From CAYYJR01 sp964472305 (GTDB taxonomy: Bacteria; Armatimonadota; Hebobacteria; CAIYQO01), in assembly GCA_964472305.1 (NCBI GenBank), contig CAYYJR010000005.1:62001-126000 (forward strand): 64,000 bases of DNA, in the 5' to 3' direction. Under the pieces are notes generated by a model. The model did no database searches, had not been told where the DNA came from, and saw only the letters and a program-made list of their open reading frames with translations. The position numbers and the translations under genes are program-made. Below, one piece after another: positions 42,071 to 50,715 of this stretch (positions are counted from its first letter, which is position 1; every line of letters begins with the position of its first letter).

Positions 42071-43207
42071 TTACTCGACCTGCTTGTGCCAGACAAATCG
42101 ATTGATGTAATCCGTATAGCTGTGGATCAGCCGAACCACTTTGGCGGAGACATTGTCCACCGCATAGTCGGCGACCAGGTGCAGCGTGCGTTCCTCGCCG
42201 CGTCCCTGTGTGGTCAGTATCGCCAGGCCGCGCAGCACGTTCTCCAGTTCCATGCCCGACATGATCACAGCACCTTCCTCCATGCCTTCCGGCCGTTCAT
42301 GGGCATTACGGATGTTCAGCGCGGGGAAATTCAGAATAGACGATTCCTCGGTAATGGTACCGCTATCCGATAATGCGGCATAGGCGTCCTGCTGCAGTTT
42401 GACGTAATCGCTGAAGCGCAGTGGCTTCATTAATTCCACCAGCGGATGCAGCGTGATGCCTTCCGCCTCAATGCGCTTGCGCGTGCGCGGGTGGGTGGAA
42501 ACGATTACCCGCCAGCCATATGTATCAGCGAGCCCGTTCAGGGTGGCAACGAGCTTGGTAAATTGCCGCGGGTCGTCGATATTCTCTTCGCGGTGTGCGC
42601 TGACGACGAAATATTCGTGCGGTGCCAATTTCAAGCGCGCTAGGACATCGGACGCGACGATTTTCGGCAGGTAATAGTGTAGCACCTCGAACATCGGGCT
42701 GCCGGTTTTGATGATGCGGTCGGGTGGCAAGCCTTCTCGCAGCAGATAGTCGCGCGAGAGTGTGCTGTACGGCAGGTTGATATCACTGATATGGTCGACG
42801 ATTTTTCGATTGATCTCCTCCGGCACGCGTTGGTCAAAACAGCGATTGCCTGCTTCCATATGGAAGATCGGGATGCGCCGTCGTTTGCCCGCGATGGCGG
42901 ATAAGCAACTGTTCGTATCGCCAAGGATGAGCATCGCGTCGGGATTGAGTTCCGCGAGAAGAGGATCGATGCGTGCGATGGTGTTTCCGATAGTTTCCGC
43001 CGCGTTGGATCCGGCCGCATTCAGAAAGTAGTCAGGTTTGCGCAGTTCGAGATCCTCAAAAAAGATTTCGTTGAGCTCATAATCGTAATTCTGCCCGGTA
43101 TGCACTAGAATATGGTGCGTATCGCGCTCGAGCGCAGCGATGACGCGCGACAGGCGGATAATTTCCGGCCGCGTACCGACAACGGTCACGACAGTGAGTT
43201 TACGCAT
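42071..43207 (-). CDS. capG: UDP-N-acetylglucosamine 2-epimerase family enzyme (CapG/FnlC, UDP-L-FucNAc synthesis)
   Basis: 378 residues of the non-hydrolysing 2-epimerase family: TVVTVVGTRPEIIRLSRVIA, ILVHTGQNYDYELNEIFFED, AMLILGDTNSCLSA, IPIFHMEAGNRCFDQRVPEE and SDSGTITEESSILNFPALNI. By its position after capE and capF it is most likely CapG, which converts UDP-2-acetamido-2,6-dideoxy-L-talose to UDP-L-FucNAc, rather than WecB. Its ATG overlaps the capF stop by 8 bp, a sign of coupled translation. Confidence 0.9.
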   Translation of the reverse strand: MRKLTVVTVVGTRPEIIRLSRVIAALERDTHHILVHTGQNYDYELNEIFFEDLELRKPDYFLNAAGSNAAETIGNTIARIDPLLAELNPDAMLILGDTNSCLSAIAGKRRRIPIFHMEAGNRCFDQRVPEEINRKIVDHISDINLPYSTLSRDYLLREGLPPDRIIKTGSPMFEVLHYYLPKIVASDVLARLKLAPHEYFVVSAHREENIDDPRQFTKLVATLNGLADTYGWRVIVSTHPRTRKRIEAEGITLHPLVELMKPLRFSDYVKLQQDAYAALSDSGTITEESSILNFPALNIRNAHERPEGMEEGAVIMSGMELENVLRGLAILTTQGRGEERTLHLVADYAVDNVSAKVVRLIHSYTDYINRFVWHKQVE

Positions 43208-44321
43208 GTGTCACCTCAGTAGTATATGTGTCGGGTGCCTCGGGATCAAATATTTCACTCGCCCAAAATAACACAACCAGTTCGGTATTCCCGATGTTCT
43301 CAATCATGTGTGTGTAACCGGTCGGTATGTCGACAACGCGGAAATCGGTGCCCGACACAGTGTATTCAAGCACGTCGTCATGCAGGATATGCCGGAAGCG
43401 AATGATGGCATCCCCTTCGACGACCAGGAATTTTTCGGTCTTAGTGTGATGGTAATGATTGCCGCGCGTGATGCCCGGCTTGGTGCGCGAAACGAACAGT
43501 TGACCGCAATGGGGCGACTTTAGAAATTCCGCCAGGCACCCGCGCTGGTCGCAGCGTTTCTCCAGCGCATACGCGAAATCGTTTTCGTCGAGGTAGGAAA
43601 GATAGGTCGCGTAGAGCCGTTTGATAAAGGGATCGCTGAAGGCGGGCACGGTGAGGCGGGTGCGCGCATCGCGGAATTCCTGCAATCGAGCCGCTAACTC
43701 GCCCAGTGTGATGTGAAAGGTAACCGGCACCTCGGCGTAACGACACCCACCACTACTCGATGGGGTGAGTTCGCGGCGGAATGCTGCCACGACGTCATCG
43801 ATATAGACCAGCGTCAGTTCCCGCTCCGGGTCGGAGATGGTGATAGGCAGGTCGCGTGCAATGTGATAGCAGAACGTCGCGACGACCGAGTTGTAGTTCG
43901 GACGGCACCATTTGCCGAACACGTTCGGCAGGCGATAGATTACCACCTCAGCCCCGGTCACCTCGGCATAGACGGTCAGCGCTTCCTCCGCATGGCGTTT
44001 GCTCACCCCATATGGGTTATCCAATGCCGCCTGGATCGAGGACGAGAGGATGATTTTCGGGGCACGGCCAAGTGCTCGCAGCTTCGTGCAAATCGCCTGG
44101 GTCAGATCGGCATTTCCCGTCTCGAATTCCTCCGGGTGCTGGGGACGATTGATGCCGGCAAGGTGGAGGATGATATCAGCGGACGCCAGGGCGGCATCAA
44201 GCGTTTCCGCGGTATCCTGCACATCGTATCCGGTAACGACCAGTTCCGATTGCGCTTGCAGCGCGACCAGTATATTTTTCCCGATAAATCCCGCAGAACC
44301 TGTTACGAGCACGTGGCGCAT
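43200..44321 (-). CDS. capF: Bifunctional capsule enzyme CapF/FnlB (SDR reductase plus cupin)
   Basis: 373 residues, close to S. aureus CapF (369). The N-terminal extended SDR domain (HVLVTGSAGFIGKNILVALQ, IILHLAGINRP, YGVSKRHAEEAL with the catalytic Tyr-x-x-x-Lys region) reduces the C4 ketone; the C-terminal cupin (about 250-370, RTKPGITRGNHYHHTKTEKF) does the C3 epimerisation. Both act on the CapE product. The ATG at 44321 is used because AAGGA lies eight bases upstream; the earlier ATG at 44330 has no spacing. It overlaps capE by 19 bp and capG by 8 bp. Confidence 0.93.
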   Translation of the reverse strand: MRHVLVTGSAGFIGKNILVALQAQSELVVTGYDVQDTAETLDAALASADIILHLAGINRPQHPEEFETGNADLTQAICTKLRALGRAPKIILSSSIQAALDNPYGVSKRHAEEALTVYAEVTGAEVVIYRLPNVFGKWCRPNYNSVVATFCYHIARDLPITISDPERELTLVYIDDVVAAFRRELTPSSSGGCRYAEVPVTFHITLGELAARLQEFRDARTRLTVPAFSDPFIKRLYATYLSYLDENDFAYALEKRCDQRGCLAEFLKSPHCGQLFVSRTKPGITRGNHYHHTKTEKFLVVEGDAIIRFRHILHDDVLEYTVSGTDFRVVDIPTGYTHMIENIGNTELVVLFWASEIFDPEAPDTYTTEVTHA

Positions 44322-45337
44322 GGCACCCATCCTTCCAACTCTTGCTGGACATAGTCCAGGTTCAACAGCATCGCCTTCATCGCTTCCACGGAAAGCTGCA
44401 TTGTATTGTGTGAATGATAATCCTCGACACGCGAGATGGTCTCTTCACCCTGGGTAAAGAAGAGGTCGTAGTTCAAGTCGCGATTATCGGCGGGAATGCG
44501 GTAATAATCGCCAAGATCGACTGCGCGTCCCATTTCCTCGCGAGTGAGCAGCGTCTCGTAGAGCTTCTCACCGTGCCGCGTGCCGATCACCTGCAATGGG
44601 TTATCGGCGGTGAAGATATCTTTCAGCGCCAGCGCCAGTGTTTCTATGGTTGCCGCATATGCCTTCTGCACAAAGACATCACCGGGATGAGCGTGGGCAA
44701 AGGCGTAGATCACCAGTTCGACCGCATCATCGACGGACATCATGAAGCGTGTCATCAAGGGATCGGTCAGGGTTAGCGCTGCCCCGTCTTTGATCTGCTG
44801 AATGAAGAGTGGGATCACCGATCCCCGCGACGCCATGACATTCCCATAGCGCGTTCCGCAGAAAATCAAGCCTTTTCCCGTAGCCACGCGAGCCTTCGCG
44901 ATCATGATCTTTTCCATCATCGCTTTCGAAATGCCCATGGCGTTGATCGGGTAGACGGCTTTGTCCGTACTGAGGACTACGACCTTCTTTACCCCATTGG
45001 CGATGGCGGCGTTCAGCACATTTTCGGTGCCGATGGCATTGGTCAGCAACGCTTCCATGGGATAAAATTCACAGGAAGGCACTTGTTTCAGGGCTGCGGC
45101 ATGAAAGACGTAATCAACGCCTACCATCGCGTCTTGCAAGCTATCCGGATTGCGTACATCCCCAATATAGAACGACAATATGCGGCTGGTATATTTCTTG
45201 CGCATATCATCCTGTTTCTTCTCGTCGCGGCTGAAAATGCGGATTTCCCCGATCTCCGTATGCAGGAAACGCCGCAACACCGCATTCCCGAAAGTTCCGG
45301 TACCTCCGGTGATGAGTAATGTTTTATTCGCGAACAT
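44303..45337 (-). CDS. capE: UDP-GlcNAc 4,6-dehydratase (5-inverting) CapE/FnlA
   Basis: 344 residues, matching CapE (342). The extended SDR fold begins KTLLITGGTGTFGNAVLRRF; DYVFHAAALKQVPSCEFYPM and MGISKAMMEKIMIAKARVA (Met in place of the catalytic Tyr of ordinary SDRs, as in CapE) are diagnostic, and CGTRYGNVMASRGSVIPLFI follows. It converts UDP-GlcNAc to UDP-2-acetamido-2,6-dideoxy-L-arabino-4-hexulose, the first step to UDP-L-FucNAc. The ATG at 45337 follows AGGGAG at six bases; 13 upstream codons are excluded. It is the first gene of the leftward polysaccharide unit. Confidence 0.94.
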   Translation of the reverse strand: MFANKTLLITGGTGTFGNAVLRRFLHTEIGEIRIFSRDEKKQDDMRKKYTSRILSFYIGDVRNPDSLQDAMVGVDYVFHAAALKQVPSCEFYPMEALLTNAIGTENVLNAAIANGVKKVVVLSTDKAVYPINAMGISKAMMEKIMIAKARVATGKGLIFCGTRYGNVMASRGSVIPLFIQQIKDGAALTLTDPLMTRFMMSVDDAVELVIYAFAHAHPGDVFVQKAYAATIETLALALKDIFTADNPLQVIGTRHGEKLYETLLTREEMGRAVDLGDYYRIPADNRDLNYDLFFTQGEETISRVEDYHSHNTMQLSVEAMKAMLLNLDYVQQELEGWVPCATCS

Positions 45338-45410
45338 AGAATACTCCCTGATAGTCGAGAACCAAGTGTGGGTCACGATGACCGCTAAGGGAAACCATCC
45401 GGCTCGATGA

Positions 45411-45460
45411 CTCGGTGGAGAGTCAACCGGTTATTCTTAATTTTCTCGATGGATAGTCAA
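45411..45460. promoter_or_regulatory. 16-bp direct repeat pair upstream of capE
   Basis: CTCGGTGGAGAGTCAA (45411-45426) and CTCGATGGATAGTCAA (45445-45460) differ at two positions and start 34 bp apart, about three helical turns. They lie 75-125 bp upstream of capE and look like a tandem operator. Confidence 0.5.
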
Positions 45461-45509
45461 CATTCCTTCTCATTCCACCCTGGAGGCCTTGGGAAAATTC
45501 ATGGCAAAT

Positions 45510-45532
45510 CGTGCGAACCAAGGATTCGCACG
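45510..45532. repeat. Perfect 8-bp hairpin in the divergent control region
   Basis: CGTGCGAA (45510-45517), loop CCAAGGA, TTCGCACG (45525-45532). Could be an operator or an RNA hairpin in a leftward leader. Confidence 0.45.
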
Positions 45533-45658
45533 GTGATGTCTTCCCGGCTTTAGTAAATATTCCCGATGCTGTATCGGTCGCTCATCGCGTGGGGACGAAC
45601 GAACGAGCCGCATGCTGCTTGATTTCCGCAGGCCCGGTTCGGCCGCTGGCGTGTATTT

Positions 45659-45682
45659 GAAGATATATATGAAGATATATAA
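45659..45682. repeat. Tandem 12-bp AT-rich repeat
   Basis: GAAGATATATAT is followed at once by GAAGATATATAA. In the otherwise moderate-GC 663-bp divergent region this may be a flexible or regulator-binding element. The rest of 45338-46000, apart from the elements listed, shows nothing recognisable. Confidence 0.4.
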
Positions 45683-45895
45683 GGATTACACGTTGAGTAC
45701 GCTGTCGCAGGCAGCAGGTAATACCCGACCGGCGTGCCCTGCGGATGGTGAGTCATCGTGGAATTGTACAGATATGATGGCGATAGGATGATTGATCGGC
45801 ACAGAGGCGATTTTACGATGGAATCCGATGCCAAAGCCGTAACTCGTCTGATCGGTATACCGGCTTTTTCAGCTCGCCGCACGCCACCCTTGTCC

Positions 45896-45924
45896 TTGAC
45901 AAACACAGTCTCATCTCCTATAGT
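45896..45924 (+). promoter_or_regulatory. Near-consensus promoter of the rightward polysaccharide export unit
   Basis: TTGACA (45896-45901), 17-bp spacer, TATAGT (45919-45924). The start near 45931 gives a 70-nt leader before the ATG at 46001 and excludes the upstream in-frame extension to 45758. Confidence 0.8.
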
Positions 45925-46000
45925 AAAAAACGAAGGCGCATATTCAGCTCTCACGCACGCCAGACTCACTACATCAAAGCAAGCCAAAAAGAAGGCCGCC

Positions 46001-49000
46001 ATGACGCATCGTTCCATCGTTGCTTGTATCATCGTCTTGCTGCTGTTGAGCGCATCCCCTGTTCTGCATGCCCTGCCTGCGGACGCGGGAGACGAAACAA
46101 ATACGGTCGAGAAGAACGCTCCTGTGCCAACTCCGCCAACGGTAGCCAAGGTCGTCACACTCCCGGAGAACGATTCGACGTCATCGCCGGTACCCGTACC
46201 ACCCCCGTCGGCGGAACCACAGACGGCACTGCAGATATTCGGACGCCAGTTTTTTCAGTTGCCAGCCGTCACCTTCGAACCAAGCAACGACACCCCCGTT
46301 CCCAGTGATTATGTGCTGGGTCCTGGTGACAAGCTCTCGGTGGTCTGCTGGCAGGGCGCGGAGGAGTATGAGCATACACAAGTCATGGTTTCCCCCGCGG
46401 GTGAAATCTACCTCAAGCGCATCGGCACCGTGGCGGTCGGACAGAAAACACTTGCCGGCGTGACTGACGAGTTACGCCAGCGCTACGCGAAACAATTCAC
46501 CCGGTATAATCTCGATGTGCAGCTTGTGGGGAAACGCACGATCTCCATCTGGGTGATTGGCGAGGTGGAGAAGCCCGGTAAATATCAATTGTCGAGCCTG
46601 GGAACGGTATTCACCGCGTTGTATGCGGCCGGCGGTCCCACGGTACATGGTTCGCTCCGTGCGATCCGGGTTTTGCGCGACGGCAAGCTGGTGGGCAAGG
46701 AGATCGATCTGTACCGGTATCTGATTTACGGTGAGGAAGTTGCCGTCCCATTGAAACCGGGCGATACCATCTTCATCCCGTTTGCAGAGATACTGGTCAC
46801 GCTGAGCGGCGAGGTGCGCCGTCCCGCGATTTACGAACTGCGCAAGGACGATGTGACCCTGGGCGCCGCGTTAAAGCTCGCCGGCGGCGTAACAGCCAAC
46901 AGTCTGAACCAGATCAGTGTCACCCATGTGGTCAATACCGTCCGGCAGGCTATCAATCTGACCCTGCCCAACGACAACGGCTTTACCCTGGATAATGAAG
47001 CAGTGGTGACGGTCAAACGCGTGCCCCCCTTGGTGCGTAATGCCGTCGCGGTGGAAGGAGCGATCTATCACCCCGGCTTTTTTTCGCTGGAACGCGGCAA
47101 GACCGTGGGAACGCTGCTGCCGCTCGCTGATGAGGTGATGCCGGAATCATACCTGGAACAGGCGATATTAACCCGCTTGTATCAGGACGGCACGCGTGCA
47201 CAAATTCCGGTGAACCTTCGCCGTATCATCGCCGGTGAGAAGGAATCGGATATTCCTGTGCAAGCCGGCGACGTCTTACGGGTGTTTCGGCGCGATGAAT
47301 TAACGGAAGTGCAGGACGTGCTATCGGTACAAGGTGCGGTCGTCAATCCCGGGACCTATACGTTCCACGACGGCATGCGAGTGGCCGACCTGGTCGCGCT
47401 TGCGTTCGGACCAACGACCGATGCGTATCTCGTGCAGGCACTGTTATTCCGCTACCCGCCCAATGCGCAACCGCAGGTGCTGACGATCAACATCGAGCAG
47501 GCGCTGGCCAAAGACGCGACGGCTAACATCCTGCTGCAACGCCGCGATCAACTCCTGCTCAAATCCCGACGTGACATGCTCAATTATTCCGTCACCGTTG
47601 ATGGTGAAGTGAATCATCCCGGCGTCTTACCGTATTATGACAATATGCGCATGTCCGATGCGATCTTCCTGGCGGGAGGATTGAAAGCGGAAGTCTTGCT
47701 GGAGAAAGCGCTGCTTATTCGTAAAAATACCACCACGCAGAAAGAAGAATTGCACGATATTTCTTTAGCGGATATTCAGGCAAAGCGCGAAAATGCCGAC
47801 CTGCGTCTGCAAGTCGGCGATCGTCTGGTGATATATCCCCCGGCTCAAAAAGGTGAGGCGCTCAATGTGTCGGTGGCAGGCGCAGTCGTGGCACCCGGAT
47901 CCTACCAGTATATCGACACCATGCGCGTAAGTCATCTGCTGTTTCTCGGCAAAGGTGTGAAGGAGGATGCCTTCCTGCACCGCGCGGATCTGTATCGCAC
48001 CCGCCCGGACAACACCATCGAAACGATTCCGGTCAACCTGGACGACATCATCGCCGGCGTGCCCACCGCGGATATCCCCCTGCAACCGCGCGATCGATTG
48101 CAGGTGAAACTACGTGGCGAAGCCATTGATATTCCGATGGTGAAAATCGATGGGTACATTCGCAAATCAGGCTATTATCCCTTTACCGGGGCGATGCGGC
48201 TCTCCGATCTCGTCTTTGCGGCTGGCGGTTTGAAAGAAGATGCGGCGCTGACGTTGGAACTCGTGCGTAACGAAGATGGTCGACTGCTCTCGACTTCTTA
48301 CACCGCGAGGCGCAATGGCACCGTGATCGCCTTCGATCCTGATCCCCTGCTCAAGGCCAATGATCTGGTCAACGTGCGACATGATAAAGCATATCTGCAT
48401 ATGGGCGATGTCATCTTCATTGATGGGCAGTTGAACAAACCCGGCAGCTATTCCGTTTACTCCAAGTTGACGAAAAAAGAAAAGACGCTGTATGAAGCTT
48501 TGAGTGAGGTCGAGTTGACCGATGATGCGTATGTGCCCGGTATCATCTTATATCGTTCATACCTGTCAATGCAGCATACCACCGAGCAACAGACGGAACT
48601 CAATCGCATCTTACGCAATCTGGATGTCCGCTCCGGTGTGGCCGGTCGTGCGCCTCAGGACACGGATACCGCGGTCAAAGTGGCCAAAGAGCAATCCGTG
48701 ACAAATCTCGCCACTTCGATGGCACAGGTGATGATGACGGAGAAGGCCGATGCCTTGATGATGGTCATCCCACCGCGCACCATGCAATCAGAGCAGTTCA
48801 GCCTTTCGATACCCATTAACGTCAAGAAAATTTTGGAGTCAAAGGGTAAAAATGGAAATCTTTCCCTGAAGCCGGGGGATCGCATCTTTATTCCTAAACG
48901 ACCGGAAAACGTCACGCTGGTCGGTGGGGTGATGAATAACGGCTCGCTGCTGTATCGGGAAGGATATTCGCTGACGCAATATATCCGCGACGCGGGCGGT

Positions 49001-49213
49001 ATCTCACCGGATAGCGATACTAAAGGCATCATCGTCTTGCATGTCAATGGGCAGATGGAACTCGGTCGCAGCGTGAAAGCGATCCAACCCGGTGATATCA
49101 TCATCGTACCGACCAAATACGTGATGCATGTGCTCCGTACCCGTGGCGTGGTGCAACAGTCGCTGGAGATGCTATCGCAACTCGCGTTGACGGTCTTGCC
49201 GTTTGTGAAGTAA
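46001..49213 (+). CDS. Polysaccharide export protein with about nine SLBB repeats (Wza-related)
   Basis: 1070 residues. A signal peptide is at 1-30 (SIVACIIVLLLLSASPVLHA), with no lipobox Cys, unlike Wza. The polysaccharide-export domain is at about 100-180 (SDYVLGPGDKLSVVCWQGAE). SLBB-type units, each with a strand, x-G-x-V-x-x-P-G-x-Y and a Leu-x-x-A-G-G helix, begin near residues 179, 264, 346, 440, 528, 620, 712, 802 and 969. The C-terminal QQSLEMLSQLALTVLPFVK could be the pore helix. Ordinary Wza (about 380 residues) has two to three such units. It should form an outer-membrane or periplasm-spanning conduit. AAGG lies five bases before the ATG. It heads an operon with the Wzz-like gene. 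Confidence 0.88.
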   Translation: MTHRSIVACIIVLLLLSASPVLHALPADAGDETNTVEKNAPVPTPPTVAKVVTLPENDSTSSPVPVPPPSAEPQTALQIFGRQFFQLPAVTFEPSNDTPVPSDYVLGPGDKLSVVCWQGAEEYEHTQVMVSPAGEIYLKRIGTVAVGQKTLAGVTDELRQRYAKQFTRYNLDVQLVGKRTISIWVIGEVEKPGKYQLSSLGTVFTALYAAGGPTVHGSLRAIRVLRDGKLVGKEIDLYRYLIYGEEVAVPLKPGDTIFIPFAEILVTLSGEVRRPAIYELRKDDVTLGAALKLAGGVTANSLNQISVTHVVNTVRQAINLTLPNDNGFTLDNEAVVTVKRVPPLVRNAVAVEGAIYHPGFFSLERGKTVGTLLPLADEVMPESYLEQAILTRLYQDGTRAQIPVNLRRIIAGEKESDIPVQAGDVLRVFRRDELTEVQDVLSVQGAVVNPGTYTFHDGMRVADLVALAFGPTTDAYLVQALLFRYPPNAQPQVLTINIEQALAKDATANILLQRRDQLLLKSRRDMLNYSVTVDGEVNHPGVLPYYDNMRMSDAIFLAGGLKAEVLLEKALLIRKNTTTQKEELHDISLADIQAKRENADLRLQVGDRLVIYPPAQKGEALNVSVAGAVVAPGSYQYIDTMRVSHLLFLGKGVKEDAFLHRADLYRTRPDNTIETIPVNLDDIIAGVPTADIPLQPRDRLQVKLRGEAIDIPMVKIDGYIRKSGYYPFTGAMRLSDLVFAAGGLKEDAALTLELVRNEDGRLLSTSYTARRNGTVIAFDPDPLLKANDLVNVRHDKAYLHMGDVIFIDGQLNKPGSYSVYSKLTKKEKTLYEALSEVELTDDAYVPGIILYRSYLSMQHTTEQQTELNRILRNLDVRSGVAGRAPQDTDTAVKVAKEQSVTNLATSMAQVMMTEKADALMMVIPPRTMQSEQFSLSIPINVKKILESKGKNGNLSLKPGDRIFIPKRPENVTLVGGVMNNGSLLYREGYSLTQYIRDAGGISPDSDTKGIIVLHVNGQMELGRSVKAIQPGDIIIVPTKYVMHVLRTRGVVQQSLEMLSQLALTVLPFVK

Positions 49214-49257
49214 TACATGAGTCGGCAACTGCATTCGTGATGAAGGAGGCATGGGCT

Positions 49258-50715
49258 GTGACGAGAGATGAAACTGTGATCGCCACAATACGTCAACACC
49301 CCCCGACGTTAGGGATGACGATATGGGCAAGGCGCCTCTGGCTCCTCCTCTTTGCCGTGTTGGGAGTGCTGATCGCATTGCCCTCCGTTCTACAGCGCAA
49401 GAGTACCTATACCGCCACGGCGACATTGTTATTTCCAGCGTCCCCGCTCTCGGGCCTCTCGGCGTTCACCGGGGGAGGTGGAGGCAATGACTTGCCAAGC
49501 ATCCCGCTGTTAAACGGCCTGTTTATGATTCCGCAACCCGGCACCAGTCCGAATACCGCCATTATGCTGTTGCGCAGTTGGTCAGTGGATGATGAGATTA
49601 TTGCCAAAGAGAACCTTGCCGCGGTGTGGAAGATGGACCCGAGCGATCCCGATGCGATTCACGCAGAATTTAATCGTCGATTGCTTCTTCGCCCCGGAAA
49701 GACCGGCGATCTGGAAATCAAGTTCTCCGATGTATCGAAGGCACGCGCTTTGCGCGTGGTGCAGTTGTTGATTAATGCGCTGCAAGAACGCACGACGTCG
49801 TTAGGCCTCGATCCCGCTCAGCGCAGCTTCCATTTTTTAAATAAGCAAGTCACAGCGTCCGAAGCGAGTCTGAAGGCCGCGATGGCGAAACTGGCAACGT
49901 ATCAGGTAGAACATAAACTGATTGCGGCCGACAAGCAAGCCGAAGGAATGGCTGAACAGTATATCGCGGTGCAACGCGACTTTCAGCAAGTAAAATTGGC
50001 CGCCGGATTGGCACTCCAGCGCGCGGAGATGTTCTCACAACAATCGAAAGCGCTGATCCACGCATGCATCGATCCCGGCGCTTTAGGGGTGGGAGGAGCG
50101 AAAGGCGACCAATTGAACGCGTTATACCAGCAGGTGACCAAGCAGGAATCGGACTTGCTGTTACTGAAGGATAAATATGCTCCCGAAAGCCAGGAGATTA
50201 CCGATGCAGAACATACGCTGGCGCAGAGCAAACAGTTGTTAATGCGTGAGGTGAATCGCCAGTTACGGCTGGTGGACGCAGGTGATGCTCCGATGCTAGG
50301 CCAGGTGGTGAGTGAAGCGGCATTAAAGCACTCCGAGGCTGACGCACTTCAGCGTATGCTGGATCGATTGACGCCCCAGATGAAGAAGCTGCCCAGCAAG
50401 ATGATAGGGTATAACACGCTGCTGTTTGAGGTGACCGCACAGACGAATAAAGTCAAACTGCTGCGCGAGGAACTGGAAAAGGCGCGTATCGTGGCGCAGA
50501 ATCGCGGTTCCTCCTTCGTCGTGCTGGAAAAACCGCGTGCTCTCGCCAAGCAGAACGCCCGACACCGTTTGCGTATCCTGCTCATCGGATTGTTCGCCGG
50601 AGCCGCCTTGGTGCTTGGCTACAGCTATTTGAAATGGGAGCATGCGCTGGCCGAATATCACGACTGGTTAGACGAGCAGCGGATGAGTGCTGTCCAGGGG
50701 GCATCCACGATATGA
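49258..50715 (+). CDS. Wzz/GumC-type polysaccharide co-polymerase, without kinase domain
   Basis: 485 residues. TM1 is at about 27-46 (LWLLLFAVLGVLIALPSVLQ); a long periplasmic part follows with coiled-coil stretches (about 170-290 and 310-420, for example TQNEE-like heptads around VTKQESDLLLLKDKYAPESQ); TM2 is at about 443-465 (RILLIGLFAGAALVLGYSYL). There is no cytoplasmic BY-kinase domain. The GTG at 49258 is chosen for AAGGAGG eight bases upstream. Such proteins set chain length and dock on the outer-membrane exporter. A Gly-rich loop (TGGGGGNDLPS) near residue 75 is unusual. It overlaps the next gene by ATGA. Confidence 0.88.
   Translation: MTRDETVIATIRQHPPTLGMTIWARRLWLLLFAVLGVLIALPSVLQRKSTYTATATLLFPASPLSGLSAFTGGGGGNDLPSIPLLNGLFMIPQPGTSPNTAIMLLRSWSVDDEIIAKENLAAVWKMDPSDPDAIHAEFNRRLLLRPGKTGDLEIKFSDVSKARALRVVQLLINALQERTTSLGLDPAQRSFHFLNKQVTASEASLKAAMAKLATYQVEHKLIAADKQAEGMAEQYIAVQRDFQQVKLAAGLALQRAEMFSQQSKALIHACIDPGALGVGGAKGDQLNALYQQVTKQESDLLLLKDKYAPESQEITDAEHTLAQSKQLLMREVNRQLRLVDAGDAPMLGQVVSEAALKHSEADALQRMLDRLTPQMKKLPSKMIGYNTLLFEVTAQTNKVKLLREELEKARIVAQNRGSSFVVLEKPRALAKQNARHRLRILLIGLFAGAALVLGYSYLKWEHALAEYHDWLDEQRMSAVQGASTI

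Noticed and set aside
45758..46000. 81-codon N-terminal extension of the multi-SLBB protein
   Set aside because: A near-consensus promoter lies inside it at 45896-45924, and the signal peptide begins at the ATG at 46001.
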